A DNA stretch of 52,433 nucleotides from Gammaproteobacteria bacterium Ga0077536 (GTDB lineage: Bacteria > Pseudomonadota > Gammaproteobacteria > Ga0077536): positions 1 through 52,433 of the forward strand of contig LNEL01000025.1 in the NCBI GenBank assembly GCA_001464935.1, given 5' to 3'. Of this stretch, positions 26,629-35,850 are shown in pieces; position 1 is the first letter of the stretch; each line of letters opens with the position of its first letter. The notes beneath the pieces were generated by a model that had not been told where the DNA came from, did no database searches, and worked only from the letters and a program-made list of their open reading frames with translations. A program made the translations under genes and the position numbers.

Positions 26629-27540
26629 ATGCTGTTCGTCGTGCTGGCACATCTCGTCGTCATCGTCGGCGGTGTCCGTCTGGGTGGACGGCCGGCGGGG
26701 ACCCTGGGACAGACGCGGGTCGTCGGCGGGCTGCTCGGACCGAGCCTGTTCGGTGCGCTGACGCCCGGGGTGTCGGTGGCGGTGTTTCGCGTCGAGTCCG
26801 GTCAGCCGATCGTGGTGATGAGTCAGGTGCCGGCCTGTCGGCGGCGGCTCTCGCTCCGGGCATCGACGGCACCGTCGACCGACAGTTTCTCTGCACCGCG
26901 TTCGCGAGCACGGCGTTGCCGATCCGCGTCCGCATCATGCTCGAATGCCAGATGACGCGCAGAACATTGTTCGTCATCGCGATCGGTGCGGCCGCGATCA
27001 ACGATGTGATCAGCTCGCTGCTGCTCGCCGGCGTCTCGCTGATCGCAATCGCTGATTTCGACGCCGATGGTTTTGGCCAGTGACTGCTCGCGCGGATGGA
27101 CCGCGTCGCGGTGTGCTCGTGGCTGGTCCGTGCGGCGCTGCATACGCTGCTGCATCGCAACGACGTGACCTCGCAGCCCCTGCCGCCCGACGTCGTCCGG
27201 TTCGTGCTGGCGACCTGCAGATTAGGCTTCTTGACGATTTTCAGCGGCTTCGTGATTGCCGTGCAGGTGCACGAGTATCCCGGTTTGGTAACGGCCTGGC
27301 GCCGGCAGATGAACAGTTTGGTGACGGTGTTCTTGCCGCCGATCTTCGCTACCTGCACGGGGCTGCGCATCGATGCCGGTGCCATGATGGACACGCGCGC
27401 GTTGATGGAACCGATGGTCATCAACGTTGGATTCGATACGGGCGTCGTTCCACAGCCGGTGTTTTTCAATGTTCGTGCTGATGGCGATCGCCCGCACCGT
27501 CATCACCACGTCGCTGCTGAAGCGCTGGCTGCCAGCGGCT
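26629..27540 (+). pseudogene. Decayed cation:proton antiporter (Kef/CPA2 type)
   Basis: Fragments of one antiporter appear in order but in different frames: LAHLVVIVGGVRLGGR and GPSLFGALTPGVS near 26640-26770; RMTRRTLFVIAIGAAAIND-like text near 26950-27020 (read as CQMTRRTLF and AIGAAAINDV); HEYPGLVTAWRRQMNSLVTV near 27270-27330; TRALMEPMVINVGFDTGVV near 27395-27450; and AIARTVITTSLLKRWLP near 27485-27535. These match the usual order of a CPA2 transporter, but the whole is only about 900 bases and several internal segments are missing. It is a clear pseudogene with multiple deletions and frame changes. Confidence 0.75.
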
Positions 27541-27545
27541 GGCCC

Positions 27546-27898
27546 GCCAGCGAAACATCATCCCCAGTGAGCCTTGCAGGCCTTCGACGTCGATGTCGTG
27601 AATGGTGCGTTGCGATAAGCGGTGTCGTCGCGCGCATCGTTGATGTGGCTCAAACAATGGCGCAATGCAGCGCTGTGTCAGGGCTTGCGGCAGCGGTACC
27701 AAGTAAGATTTAATCGTACCATCGTTGCGTGACCGACAGGTCTGCACGACGACAGCGCCGGTTGCAACGATCGCGCGCGACAACCCGCGAACCAGCCCGT
27801 CTGCGCAGCCCCCTATTCCGGACCGCGATGGCAGGTGTCGAGCGGATACACGCCAGATGGCCATCTCAGGGCCGCACAATCTTTTGGGGGGATCGCGA
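27546..27898. other. Intergenic region before the carboxylase operon
   Basis: No credible gene was recognised in this 353-base stretch. It contains a locally A/T-richer patch (around 27700-27720, GTAAGATTTAATCGTACC) that could belong to the promoter of the downstream operon, but no paired -35/-10 elements with proper spacing stood out. A short frame on the minus strand over 27550-27720 has no match I know. Confidence 0.45.
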
Positions 27899-29812
27899 AT
27901 GGGATTCCTGGTGAACATCGACAACGGTGGCACGTTCACCGACGTCTGCATCAGCGACGGCAGCCGGATGGTTCACGCGAAGTCGACGACCACGCCGCAC
28001 GACCTCACGCAGTGTTTCATGGAAGCGATGAGGCGCGGATCGCGCGAACTGTTCGGTGACGACGACCTTGCACGCCTGATCCGCGAAACGGATTGCCTGC
28101 GCTACTCGACGACGTCCGGTACGAACGCGGTCGTCGAACACAAAGGCACGCCGGTATCAGTCCTCGTCGACGTCGGCACCGAAGAACGGTTCTACGGTGA
28201 CAGCGGTCTCGGTGCCAGTGACCTGTGGCGTGCGATGGTGCCGTCCAGGCCGAGCGGCATCAAGGTGGCAGCCGATGGCGCCATCGATCCGGATGAGCTG
28301 ACGCGCATCGTCAACCAGTTGCTGTCGACCGGCGCCCAGCGCCTCGTGGTGTGTCTCAAGTCCGCAGTCGCCGAAAGCAATGTGAAGTCGGCGCTGCTCG
28401 ATCGCTATCCGCGCCATCTGCTGGGCGCCATCCCGTTCCTGATTTCATCCGAACTCGTCAATGACGATGACATCGAGCGTCGCGTTGCGACGTCGGTGAT
28501 CAACTCCTACCTGCATCCGGGCATGGAGCATTTCCTGTACAGCGCGGAGAACGTCTGCAAGAGCCAGCATCTGAAGCGGCCGTTGCTGATTTTTCGCAAC
28601 GACGGCGATTCCGCGCGCGTCGCCAAGACCACGGCGATCAAGACCTGGGGCTCCGGACCGCGCGGCGGTCTCGAAGGGTCGGTCGCCTACGCGCGGCTGT
28701 ACCGGCTGCCGACGGTGGTCGCGATGGACATCGGTGGCACGACGACCGACGTGTCAGTCGTCAGCAACGAAAAAGTCGCGTTGCGCCCGTTCGGTGAAGT
28801 CGAAGATCTGCCGACCTCGTTTCCGCTGCCCCAGTTGCAGAGTTTCGGCCTCGGTGGCAGTTCGATCCTGGGGGTTGTCGACGGCGCGATCAGCATTGGC
28901 CCCGAGAGCGTTGGCGCGGTGCCGGGACCGGCCTGCTTCGGTCGGGGCGGCACGCATGCCACGTTGACCGATGCGCTGCTGGTGCTCGGCGTGCTCGACC
29001 CGGAGCAGTACCTCGGTGGCGAACTCAAACTCGACCGCGAGCGCGCGCTGCTCGCCCTGAAAGCCAATATCGGCGATCCGCTGCAGAAGACGCCCGAACA
29101 GGCGGCCGCAGCAGTCATCAGCGCTTTCCAGCAACAGGTCGGCCAGCAGATGGCGCGCGTGATGAAAGCGGCCGGCGCGGATCCGGCGCAGTCGACGCTG
29201 CTCGCGTTCGGTGGCGGCGGTCCGATGATCGTCTCCGGCATTGCGGAGGCCATCGGCGTGAAGCAGGTGATCGTGCCGCGTCTGGCGTCGGTGTTCAGCG
29301 CCTTCGGCATCGGCTTTTCGCATCTCGCGCATGAGTACCAGGTGCCGATGAGCGAGGCTGCGCCGAAGCTCGACGCGGTCAAGGCCGAACTCGCGACGCG
29401 GGCGCGTCGCGATATGGCGGGTGAAGGCGTCGACCCGGAAGCCTGCCGTTACCAGTACTCCGTATGGCGTGCCGTCGATGGCGCCGTCACCGAGTCCCCG
29501 TTGAACGGCGTAACCGCGCCGGCAGATGCACGCTTGACCCTGAAAGCGGTGTACGAACTGCCATCATCGACACTCGTGGCCGACAGCGCGTCGGGCGGCA
29601 CGCCGGCGCCCGCACACGGCAGCGTCACGCTCGACCTCGGCGACGGCGCCGGCAAGGTCAACGTGTATCTCGATTCCAATCTCAAACCCGGCCACACCGC
29701 GAGCGGTCCCTGCCTGCTGAAAGGCGACTACCTGACCTGCCTGATCGGCAAGGGCTGGAACCTCCGCGTGACGAGCAATCAGGACCTGGTGCTGGAGGCA
29801 GCAAAGCAATGA
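27899..29812 (+). CDS. HyuA-type ATPase subunit, ApcA-like (first gene of carboxylase operon)
   Basis: A 637-residue HyuA-family protein. The N-terminal phosphate-binding motif is NIDNGGTFTDV, the second is MDIGGTTTDVSV, and a conserved GPACFGRGG and LLAFGGGGPM follow; these are features of ASKHA-type ATPase subunits. In ketone carboxylases such subunits use ATP to phosphorylate bicarbonate or the enolate. ATG 27899 has GGGGGGA 7 bases upstream. The stop overlaps the next start (ATGA), and five genes follow with almost no gaps in the order HyuA, zinc-ribbon, HyuA, HyuB, small protein, as in apcABCDE of acetophenone carboxylase. The true ketone is unknown; hydantoinase function is the alternative but does not explain the zinc-ribbon subunit. 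Confidence 0.8.
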   Translation: MGFLVNIDNGGTFTDVCISDGSRMVHAKSTTTPHDLTQCFMEAMRRGSRELFGDDDLARLIRETDCLRYSTTSGTNAVVEHKGTPVSVLVDVGTEERFYGDSGLGASDLWRAMVPSRPSGIKVAADGAIDPDELTRIVNQLLSTGAQRLVVCLKSAVAESNVKSALLDRYPRHLLGAIPFLISSELVNDDDIERRVATSVINSYLHPGMEHFLYSAENVCKSQHLKRPLLIFRNDGDSARVAKTTAIKTWGSGPRGGLEGSVAYARLYRLPTVVAMDIGGTTTDVSVVSNEKVALRPFGEVEDLPTSFPLPQLQSFGLGGSSILGVVDGAISIGPESVGAVPGPACFGRGGTHATLTDALLVLGVLDPEQYLGGELKLDRERALLALKANIGDPLQKTPEQAAAAVISAFQQQVGQQMARVMKAAGADPAQSTLLAFGGGGPMIVSGIAEAIGVKQVIVPRLASVFSAFGIGFSHLAHEYQVPMSEAAPKLDAVKAELATRARRDMAGEGVDPEACRYQYSVWRAVDGAVTESPLNGVTAPADARLTLKAVYELPSSTLVADSASGGTPAPAHGSVTLDLGDGAGKVNVYLDSNLKPGHTASGPCLLKGDYLTCLIGKGWNLRVTSNQDLVLEAAKQ

Positions 29813-30177
29813 GCACGCAACGCGTCGCGATCACCGAATACCTTGAAATCGACCTCGGCCAGGAACGCTGGCACTGCCGCCGCTGCGGGCATGACATCGC
29901 CCCGGCCCGCTCGAACTACAAGGAAGGACTGCTCGTCTACAACCGGGATCCACGCGAGATCCATCGCCCGATCCTGGACGACAGCTATCCGTTCACCTAT
30001 GCGCCGGATCCGAAATGGTGCCGGATCATCGAGTTCTATTGCCCGAGCTGCGGCACGATGATCGAAAACGAATACCTGCCGCCAGGCCACCCGCTGACCC
30101 ACGACATCGAACTCGACATCGACAGCCTCAAGGAGCGCCACGGGAGCGCGGAAGGGAAAGCCAATGCGGCGGGTTAG
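29809..30177 (+). CDS. Acetone/acetophenone carboxylase gamma-type zinc-ribbon subunit (ApcB-like)
   Basis: A 122-residue protein with two CxxC pairs, CRRCG (about 25-29) and CPSCG (about 78-82), making a zinc ribbon. The ITEYLEIDL start and the HDIELDIDSLK end match the acetone-carboxylase gamma family as I know it. This small subunit is found in acetone and acetophenone carboxylases but not in hydantoinases, so it is the best single clue to the function of the operon. It overlaps the upstream gene by 4 bases and the downstream gene by 14, indicating strict co-translation. Confidence 0.8.
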   Translation: MSTQRVAITEYLEIDLGQERWHCRRCGHDIAPARSNYKEGLLVYNRDPREIHRPILDDSYPFTYAPDPKWCRIIEFYCPSCGTMIENEYLPPGHPLTHDIELDIDSLKERHGSAEGKANAAG

Positions 30178-32287
30178 CGTAGATATCGGCGGCACTTTCA
30201 CCGACTGCTTTCTGGCCTATGACAGCAGGTATGTCGAATCCAAGGCGCTGACCACGCATCACAACCTCGCCGCGGGCTTCATGGAAGCGCTCGGCAAGGC
30301 GTGCGAGGAACTGGGCGAATCGATCCAGACCGTGCTCGGCAACGTCGACGCCGTGCGTTACGGCACCACGCTCGGCACCAACTCGCTGATCCAGCGCACC
30401 GGACCGCGGGTCGGTTTGATCACCACCGCCGGCTTTGAGTCGTCCGTGCCGCTGATGCGCGCACGTGGCTACGGGGACGGCCTGTCCGACGCCGAACAGA
30501 CCGACCTGCCGGGCGCCGACCGTCCGAAACCGCTGGTGCCGATGACGATGATCGTCGGTATCCAGGAGCGCATCGACTACAAGGGCGAGTCGGCGCTGTC
30601 GGTCGACGAGGACGATGTGCGCCAGCAGGTGCGCAAGCTCGTCGACCAGGGTGCGCAGGCTTTCGTCGTCGCGCTCGTGAACGCGGTGGTCAATCCGTCC
30701 CACGAAATCGAAGTCGAGCGCATCATACTCAACGAATACCCGACGCACGTGCTCGGCGCGATTCCAATCGTGCTGTCGCATCGTGTGGCCGGGCGCAAGG
30801 CCGAGTACTCGCGCACGATGTCGGCGGTGCTCGATGCCTATCTGCACGACCAGATGTATCACGGCATGTCGACGCTCGAAATCGTGCTGCGCCGGAATGG
30901 TTACAAGCGGCCGATGCTGCTCGTCCACAACACCTCCGGCATGGCCCAGCTCAATTCGACGCATGCGTTGCAGACGATTCATTCCGGCCCGGTGGCCGGC
31001 CTCGAAGCGTCGAACTACATCTCAGCGCAGTTCAAGGAGCCGAACATCATTGCCACCGACATGGGTGGCACCAGTTTCGACATCGGCCTCGTGACGGCTG
31101 ACGGTGTGAAGTTCTACGACTTCAATCCCGTGATCGATCGCTGGCTGGTCAGCACGCCGATGACCTACCTGCACACGCTAGGCGCGGGCGGCGGCTCGAT
31201 CGCGCGTTACGACCGGCTGTGGGACGCGGTTGAAGTGGGGCCGGACAGCGCAGGGTCGGACCCGGGACCGGCCTGCTACGGGCGCGGTGGCAAGTTTCCG
31301 ACGACCACCGATGCGAACCTCGTGCTCGGCTATCTCGACGAGAACAACTATGCCGGCGGCACGATCAAGATCAGCAAGCGTCGCGCCGAGCGCGCCATCG
31401 AGGAATACATCTGCAAACCGTCCGGCATGTCGCTGATCGACGGCGCGAAGGCGATCAAGCGCAAGGTCGATGCGAACATGGCAGCTGCGATCTTCAAGGA
31501 AGTGGCCGTCAAGGGGTACAACCCGAAGAATTTCGTGATCCTGAGCTATGGCGGCGGCGGTCCGATTCATGCCTGTGGCTACGCGTCGCGCATCGGCATC
31601 AATCGCGTGCTGGTGCCGCCGTTCAGCTCCGTCTTCTCGGCGCTGGGCGCCGGCAACATGGACGCGCTCCACATCCACGAGAAATCCTTGTATCTGATGC
31701 TGTACGACGCGACGAAGCGCACGATGCTCGAGGACTTCACGGTGTTCAATGCCACCGTGGCCGAACTCGAGCAGCGCGGACGCGAAGACCTGGCCCGCCA
31801 GGACGTCAAGCCCGAGCAGATCAAGACGCGCGTCGAACTCGACATGCGTTACGGCAACCAGCTCGCGCAAATCGGCGTCACCAGCCCGCTCGCGCGACTC
31901 AGTTCGATGCAGGACGTGATCACGCTGCTCGATCGCTTCAGTGTGAACTACGCGCAGCGTTTCGGCGAAGGCAGCCAGGCGCCGGAGGCAGGCGTGCGGG
32001 TGAACGTGATTCGCGTGGTGTCCTATGTCGAACACGAGCGACTGGACCTGCAGCAGTCCACCAAGCGCCTGCCGGATACGCCGAAACCCGTCAGCCAGCG
32101 GCAGTGCTGGTTCCCGGAGGTGGCCGAGGCCATGATGACCTCCGTCTACGATCATCACGGGGTGCGCGAGGGCATGACGGTGGCCGGCCCCGCCCTGATT
32201 GAAACACCACGTACGACCTATCTCGTCGAACCAGGCTGGCGCCTCACCATGGGGCTGTCGGGTTCGGCGTGGATGGTGAAGGAATAG
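30164..32287 (+). CDS. Second HyuA-type ATPase subunit, ApcC-like
   Basis: A 707-residue HyuA-family protein, different from the first one. It has VDIGGTFTDCF at the N-terminus, YGTTLGTNSLIQRTG, a second motif TDMGGTSFDIG, and GPACYGRGGKFPTTTDANLVLGYL. The glycine-rich LSYGGGGPIHACGYA is also seen. In the Apc enzyme two different HyuA-type subunits pair in the core complex, and the two paralogues here reproduce that arrangement. Its ATG lies within the end of the zinc-ribbon gene (14-base overlap). The C-terminus overlaps an in-frame extension of the next gene, but the preferred downstream start removes that overlap. Confidence 0.82.
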   Translation: MRRVSVDIGGTFTDCFLAYDSRYVESKALTTHHNLAAGFMEALGKACEELGESIQTVLGNVDAVRYGTTLGTNSLIQRTGPRVGLITTAGFESSVPLMRARGYGDGLSDAEQTDLPGADRPKPLVPMTMIVGIQERIDYKGESALSVDEDDVRQQVRKLVDQGAQAFVVALVNAVVNPSHEIEVERIILNEYPTHVLGAIPIVLSHRVAGRKAEYSRTMSAVLDAYLHDQMYHGMSTLEIVLRRNGYKRPMLLVHNTSGMAQLNSTHALQTIHSGPVAGLEASNYISAQFKEPNIIATDMGGTSFDIGLVTADGVKFYDFNPVIDRWLVSTPMTYLHTLGAGGGSIARYDRLWDAVEVGPDSAGSDPGPACYGRGGKFPTTTDANLVLGYLDENNYAGGTIKISKRRAERAIEEYICKPSGMSLIDGAKAIKRKVDANMAAAIFKEVAVKGYNPKNFVILSYGGGGPIHACGYASRIGINRVLVPPFSSVFSALGAGNMDALHIHEKSLYLMLYDATKRTMLEDFTVFNATVAELEQRGREDLARQDVKPEQIKTRVELDMRYGNQLAQIGVTSPLARLSSMQDVITLLDRFSVNYAQRFGEGSQAPEAGVRVNVIRVVSYVEHERLDLQQSTKRLPDTPKPVSQRQCWFPEVAEAMMTSVYDHHGVREGMTVAGPALIETPRTTYLVEPGWRLTMGLSGSAWMVKE

Positions 32288-32313
32288 CAGCGAAAGCGCG
32301 AGAGGTAACGGCC

Positions 32314-34569
32314 ATGGGTGGTGACAAAGAAAAGTCCATCATCGAGAAATTTCTCGAAGACAACGTGCTCTTTCTGGGGCCCGATCCGGACATCATGGAA
32401 GACCATAGCGTGGTGCCGACCACGCCACGTGAAGCAGCCGCGCTGAAGGCATTCACCGACACGGAGACGATGAACCTCGTGCGGCACAAGCTGCAGACGG
32501 CGTGCAACGAATCCTTCGACATGGTCGAGCAGATGGGGGCCGCGCCCGGCGCGAAGTGGGGCGATCTGATCTCGGGCGTGTGGACCGCGAACGGCGATCT
32601 CGCGATGGCCAGCATGGGGGGCGTGCTCATCTTCTCCGTGCTGACGCAGCACCCGGTGAAGTTCATCCTGAAGTACTGGAAGGACGATCCGACGGTGGGC
32701 CTGAAGGATGGCGACATCTTCATGCACAACGATGCGCGCTACGGCAACATTCACAACACCGACCAGAGTCTCGTCATCCCGGTGTTCCACAACGGTGAGC
32801 TGATCTGCTTCACCGGCGCCATCGTGCACGAGGGCGAGAATGGCGCCATCGAGCCGGGCGGCATGCCGTCGGCCGCAGAATCGCCGTATGACGAAGGCCT
32901 CAAGATGTCGCCGATCAAGGTCGGCGAAAACTATGAATTCAAGCGCGACATCATGACCTTCCTGCAGAACTCGGTGCGCGAACCGAAGCTGCAGCTCGAG
33001 GGCATGAAGTCCAAGTTCTTCGCCGCCATGCGCATGAAGTCGCGCGTCGAAGACGCCATAGCCGAATACGGCGTCGATGCCGTGGTCGCGACGCTGCGCA
33101 AGACGCTGACGGACACCGAGACGGAAGTCCGCCGCCGCCTGACCTGCTGGCCCGACGGCAAGGTGCGCACGAACGTGTTTGCGGACGGCACGCTGCGTGA
33201 GAACTGCCTGATCAGAATCCGTTGCGAACTGCACAAGAAAGGCGACGAGCTGATCATCGACTTCCGCGGCTCATCGCCCGAGTTCCTGAACCGCCCGAAC
33301 AACACGGTGCTGGCTTCGCTGAAGGGCATGCTCGCGCAGGAATTCCTGAGCTTCGTGTGGCCCGATCTGCCGCGCAACCAGGCAGTGTTCGCGCCGATGA
33401 CAGTACTGACCGATCGCAAATCGGCGCTGCACTGTTCGGCCGATGCGCCCAACGCGCAGAGCATGATGACCTTTTTCCCGGGCTTCACCGCCATCCAGAT
33501 CGGCGTGCCGAAGTATCTGTACAGCTCGAGCCATCGCGCGACCGATGTCATCGGTGGCTGGTACAACATGATCGTCACCTTCCTGTACGGCGGCATCAAC
33601 CAGTACGGTGAGCTGGTCGGCAACGTCTGCGCGGACCTGAACGGCATGGGCGGCGCTGCGCGCTGGAACCGCGACGGCGAGCATTCGCTGGCGCCCGTAT
33701 TTGCGCCGATGGCGGATATCGGGGAGCAGGAACTGATCGAAGAAGAGGTGCCGCTGATCAAGATCGTGCCGCACAAGCTGATGACCGATGGTGAAGGCTT
33801 CGGCAAGTTTCGGGGCGGCCACGGCTACCAGCAGATAGCGACGATGAAGGACTCCTCGATGTGGGGCTTCATGTGCTGCAGCATCGGGTCGAAGTTTCCG
33901 TCGACCTACGGCATCTTCGGCGGTTACGCCCCTGGGACGCTGCCGTTGTGCAAGGTCAAGGGCGTCAACGTGTTCGAAGTGATGAAGGATCACCGCGAAC
34001 TGCTGCGTTATTCGATACCCGAGATCATGAACGAACGCCCATTCCCGGGCGCGAAGTACTCGACGCACCACATGGGCCTGCAACTCGAGTTCGCCGAACC
34101 CGGCGAACTGTACATGATCACGCAGGGCGGTGGTGGTGGTTACGGCGATGTGCTGGAGCGTGACCCCGCACTGGTGTCGAAGGATTTTCTAGACGGCTTG
34201 TTGTCGATGCGCAGCGTCCAGCAGGTGTATCACGTGGTGCTCGACGAGAAGACCGGCGCGGTCGACCAGGCGGCCACCGATCAGGCGCGGCAGGCGGAGC
34301 GTGAGATGCGCAAATCACGCGCGAAGCCCTATCACGAGTTCGTCAAGGAATGGGAAACCGAGAAACCGCCGCGCGACGTGCCGTTCTACGGTTCGTGGAA
34401 GGATCGCAGCCTGTTGTACCGCGGTTCACCGGACGACACCTGCCCGGCGGACGACATCCGTTCGGTGATGATGCCGAACCCGAAGGATGTGCGGATTGCC
34501 GAACTCGAGGCCCAGCTCGAGTCGCTGCGCGGCGGGGCCGACGTCGAGCGCGCCCATCGGCGCTCCTGA
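32314..34569 (+). CDS. HyuB-type subunit, ApcD-like
   Basis: A 751-residue HyuB-family protein, the presumed carboxylating or condensing subunit. Family features seen are DIFMHNDARYGNIHNTDQ, a DFRGSSPEFLNRPNNT segment, FRGGHGYQQ and a C-terminal QGGGGGYGDVLERDP. It differs clearly from the HyuB copies at 1-3495, having a longer N-terminus and a C-terminal coiled tail (IAELEAQLESLRG). ATG 32314 is chosen because AGAGG lies about 8 bases before it; an ATG at 32269 would overlap the previous gene. Spacing of 26 bases after the ApcC-like stop keeps it in the operon. Confidence 0.83.
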   Translation: MGGDKEKSIIEKFLEDNVLFLGPDPDIMEDHSVVPTTPREAAALKAFTDTETMNLVRHKLQTACNESFDMVEQMGAAPGAKWGDLISGVWTANGDLAMASMGGVLIFSVLTQHPVKFILKYWKDDPTVGLKDGDIFMHNDARYGNIHNTDQSLVIPVFHNGELICFTGAIVHEGENGAIEPGGMPSAAESPYDEGLKMSPIKVGENYEFKRDIMTFLQNSVREPKLQLEGMKSKFFAAMRMKSRVEDAIAEYGVDAVVATLRKTLTDTETEVRRRLTCWPDGKVRTNVFADGTLRENCLIRIRCELHKKGDELIIDFRGSSPEFLNRPNNTVLASLKGMLAQEFLSFVWPDLPRNQAVFAPMTVLTDRKSALHCSADAPNAQSMMTFFPGFTAIQIGVPKYLYSSSHRATDVIGGWYNMIVTFLYGGINQYGELVGNVCADLNGMGGAARWNRDGEHSLAPVFAPMADIGEQELIEEEVPLIKIVPHKLMTDGEGFGKFRGGHGYQQIATMKDSSMWGFMCCSIGSKFPSTYGIFGGYAPGTLPLCKVKGVNVFEVMKDHRELLRYSIPEIMNERPFPGAKYSTHHMGLQLEFAEPGELYMITQGGGGGYGDVLERDPALVSKDFLDGLLSMRSVQQVYHVVLDEKTGAVDQAATDQARQAEREMRKSRAKPYHEFVKEWETEKPPRDVPFYGSWKDRSLLYRGSPDDTCPADDIRSVMMPNPKDVRIAELEAQLESLRGGADVERAHRRS

Positions 34570-34577
34570 GGGTTGCG

Positions 34578-35411
34578 ATGAGTGCGGGCATTCTGAAGGG
34601 CTGGCTGGCCGGTACACGGCCCGGCGCCCTGTGGGTCGAGTATGACGACTATGCCGGGCGCGTTTTCGCCGGCGCGCCGGCCGACTGGCTCAGCGATGCG
34701 GTACGCTTTGCGAACACGCTGGGGCAGGCGCGCAAGGTCATACGCACGCAGGTGCTGACGATCGATCTGACTGCGCCCGGCCTGGCACGCACGACAGGTG
34801 ACGGCACGCCGGCCGAACTCGCGGCGCAGGCACTGAGCGATCCGGTCGGCCGCGCCTTTGGCGTGCAAGTCGTCGACGCGCTGGCCCACAAGTTCGCCGG
34901 CGATACCGATCTCGTGCTCAAGCTCCGCTCGCCGCGCGACCTGCTGCGTCACTTCGGTGCCGGCGGTGAACCCACGTTCGACGAACTCGACGATCTCGCG
35001 ACGGCGCTCGCCGCCCTGGTGCGCGGTCTGGCGGACAGGCCGATTGCCGGGCTGCTGGTGGCGCGCGCCGCCGCTGAGCCCTGGACGGCGGACGAGGCGG
35101 ACGCCTGCGAGCCGCTGTTCAGCGCCGCCCATCACTATGGCTGGGTGACGGCCTTGAGCGTCGATGAATCCCTGTTGGACGATGGGGATCTCGAGCTTTC
35201 CGGTGTGGATATCGTGCTATGCGCTGCGCTCGGGGCCGTGAGCCTTGAGGCACGGGTCGGCGGCTGCCGCGTTGGGGGGGGCTTGCCGGCGGCGTACTGG
35301 GCGGGCGAATCACCGCCTGCACTGCCAGCCGGCGCGCTCGCCTACGGCGTCATCCCGGTCGACGCGGCGCCAGAGCGGATCGTCGAGCGCTGCGCGCAAC
35401 TGCCGCTCTGA
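34578..35411 (+). CDS. Small last gene of the carboxylase operon, ApcE-like by position
   Basis: A 277-residue soluble protein starting 8 bases after the HyuB-type gene, with GAGGG upstream of ATG 34578. I do not recognise domain motifs in it; it is Ala/Leu/Asp-rich with a predicted alpha/beta character. In acetophenone carboxylase a fifth, loosely bound subunit (ApcE) is encoded last and is needed for activity. Order and size fit that assignment, but similarity was not tested. It ends the operon; repeats follow. Confidence 0.55.
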   Translation: MSAGILKGWLAGTRPGALWVEYDDYAGRVFAGAPADWLSDAVRFANTLGQARKVIRTQVLTIDLTAPGLARTTGDGTPAELAAQALSDPVGRAFGVQVVDALAHKFAGDTDLVLKLRSPRDLLRHFGAGGEPTFDELDDLATALAALVRGLADRPIAGLLVARAAAEPWTADEADACEPLFSAAHHYGWVTALSVDESLLDDGDLELSGVDIVLCAALGAVSLEARVGGCRVGGGLPAAYWAGESPPALPAGALAYGVIPVDAAPERIVERCAQLPL

Positions 35412-35475
35412 ACAACGGAACGCAACTGCGCGCCAGTCGTCGGTGGCTGTGAAAGTGCAGGTCCGGCGTCCTCGT

Positions 35476-35509
35476 GTAGCCCGGGAGGAGCGCGCAGCGC
35501 GGATCCCGG
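35476..35509 (+). repeat. REP-like palindromic unit 1
   Basis: GTAGCCCGGGAGGAGCGCAG followed by CGCGGATCCCGGGA: a stem formed by CCCGGGA and TCCCGGG around a central GCGCAGCGC. It matches the common GTAGCCCGGATGAAGC-type intergenic repeat of proteobacteria. Confidence 0.6.
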
Positions 35510-35587
35510 GAGTCGCCTGTCAGGCGCTGCAGATCCCAAGTTCCACTGCGTTGCACCCGTTCTCGTGAAAGCCCTGTACCCCTTGGC

Positions 35588-35619
35588 GTAGCCCCGATGC
35601 AGCATCGCGGAATCCGGGA
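35588..35619 (+). repeat. REP-like palindromic unit 2
   Basis: GTAGCCCCGATGCAGCATCG followed by CGGAATCCGGGA. Same orientation and layout as unit 1 but with a diverged centre. Confidence 0.55.
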
Positions 35620-35699
35620 CCGGGTGCTTGCACGGCGTTGAACCGCGGCAGCCCGACACTGCGTCCACGGTGCCCGCGATGAGTGGGGGCGCCCCCGCG

Positions 35700-35733
35700 A
35701 TCCCGGATTTCGCTGCGCTTCGTCCGGGCTACG
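35700..35733 (-). repeat. REP-like palindromic unit 3, inverted
   Basis: On the plus strand it reads ATCCCGGATTTCGCTGCGCT followed by TCGTCCGGGCTACG, the reverse of units 1 and 2 (GTAGCCCGGACGAAGC on the minus strand). Inverted and direct copies in one gap are typical of REP/BIME-like clusters. Confidence 0.6.
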
Positions 35734-35850
35734 CGAGACCATGCACGCGCTGTGTTGTACTCGCCCGGGATCAAGGCGGGTCATCGATATTCGCACTCAG
35801 CTGATCGGGCAGGCGACGCAGTCCTTCTCGGGTAGCGCGACGGACATCCG

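Larger units (their letters stand above)
35412..35850. other. Intergenic region with palindromic repeats
   Basis: This 439-base gap lies between the end of the carboxylase operon and the convergent TetR gene. It contains three REP-like units, listed separately. No gene is supported. Confidence 0.6.

Noticed and set aside
27550..27720. Possible transposase or regulator fragment on the minus strand
   Set aside because: A short open stretch exists but I recognised no family motif in any frame.
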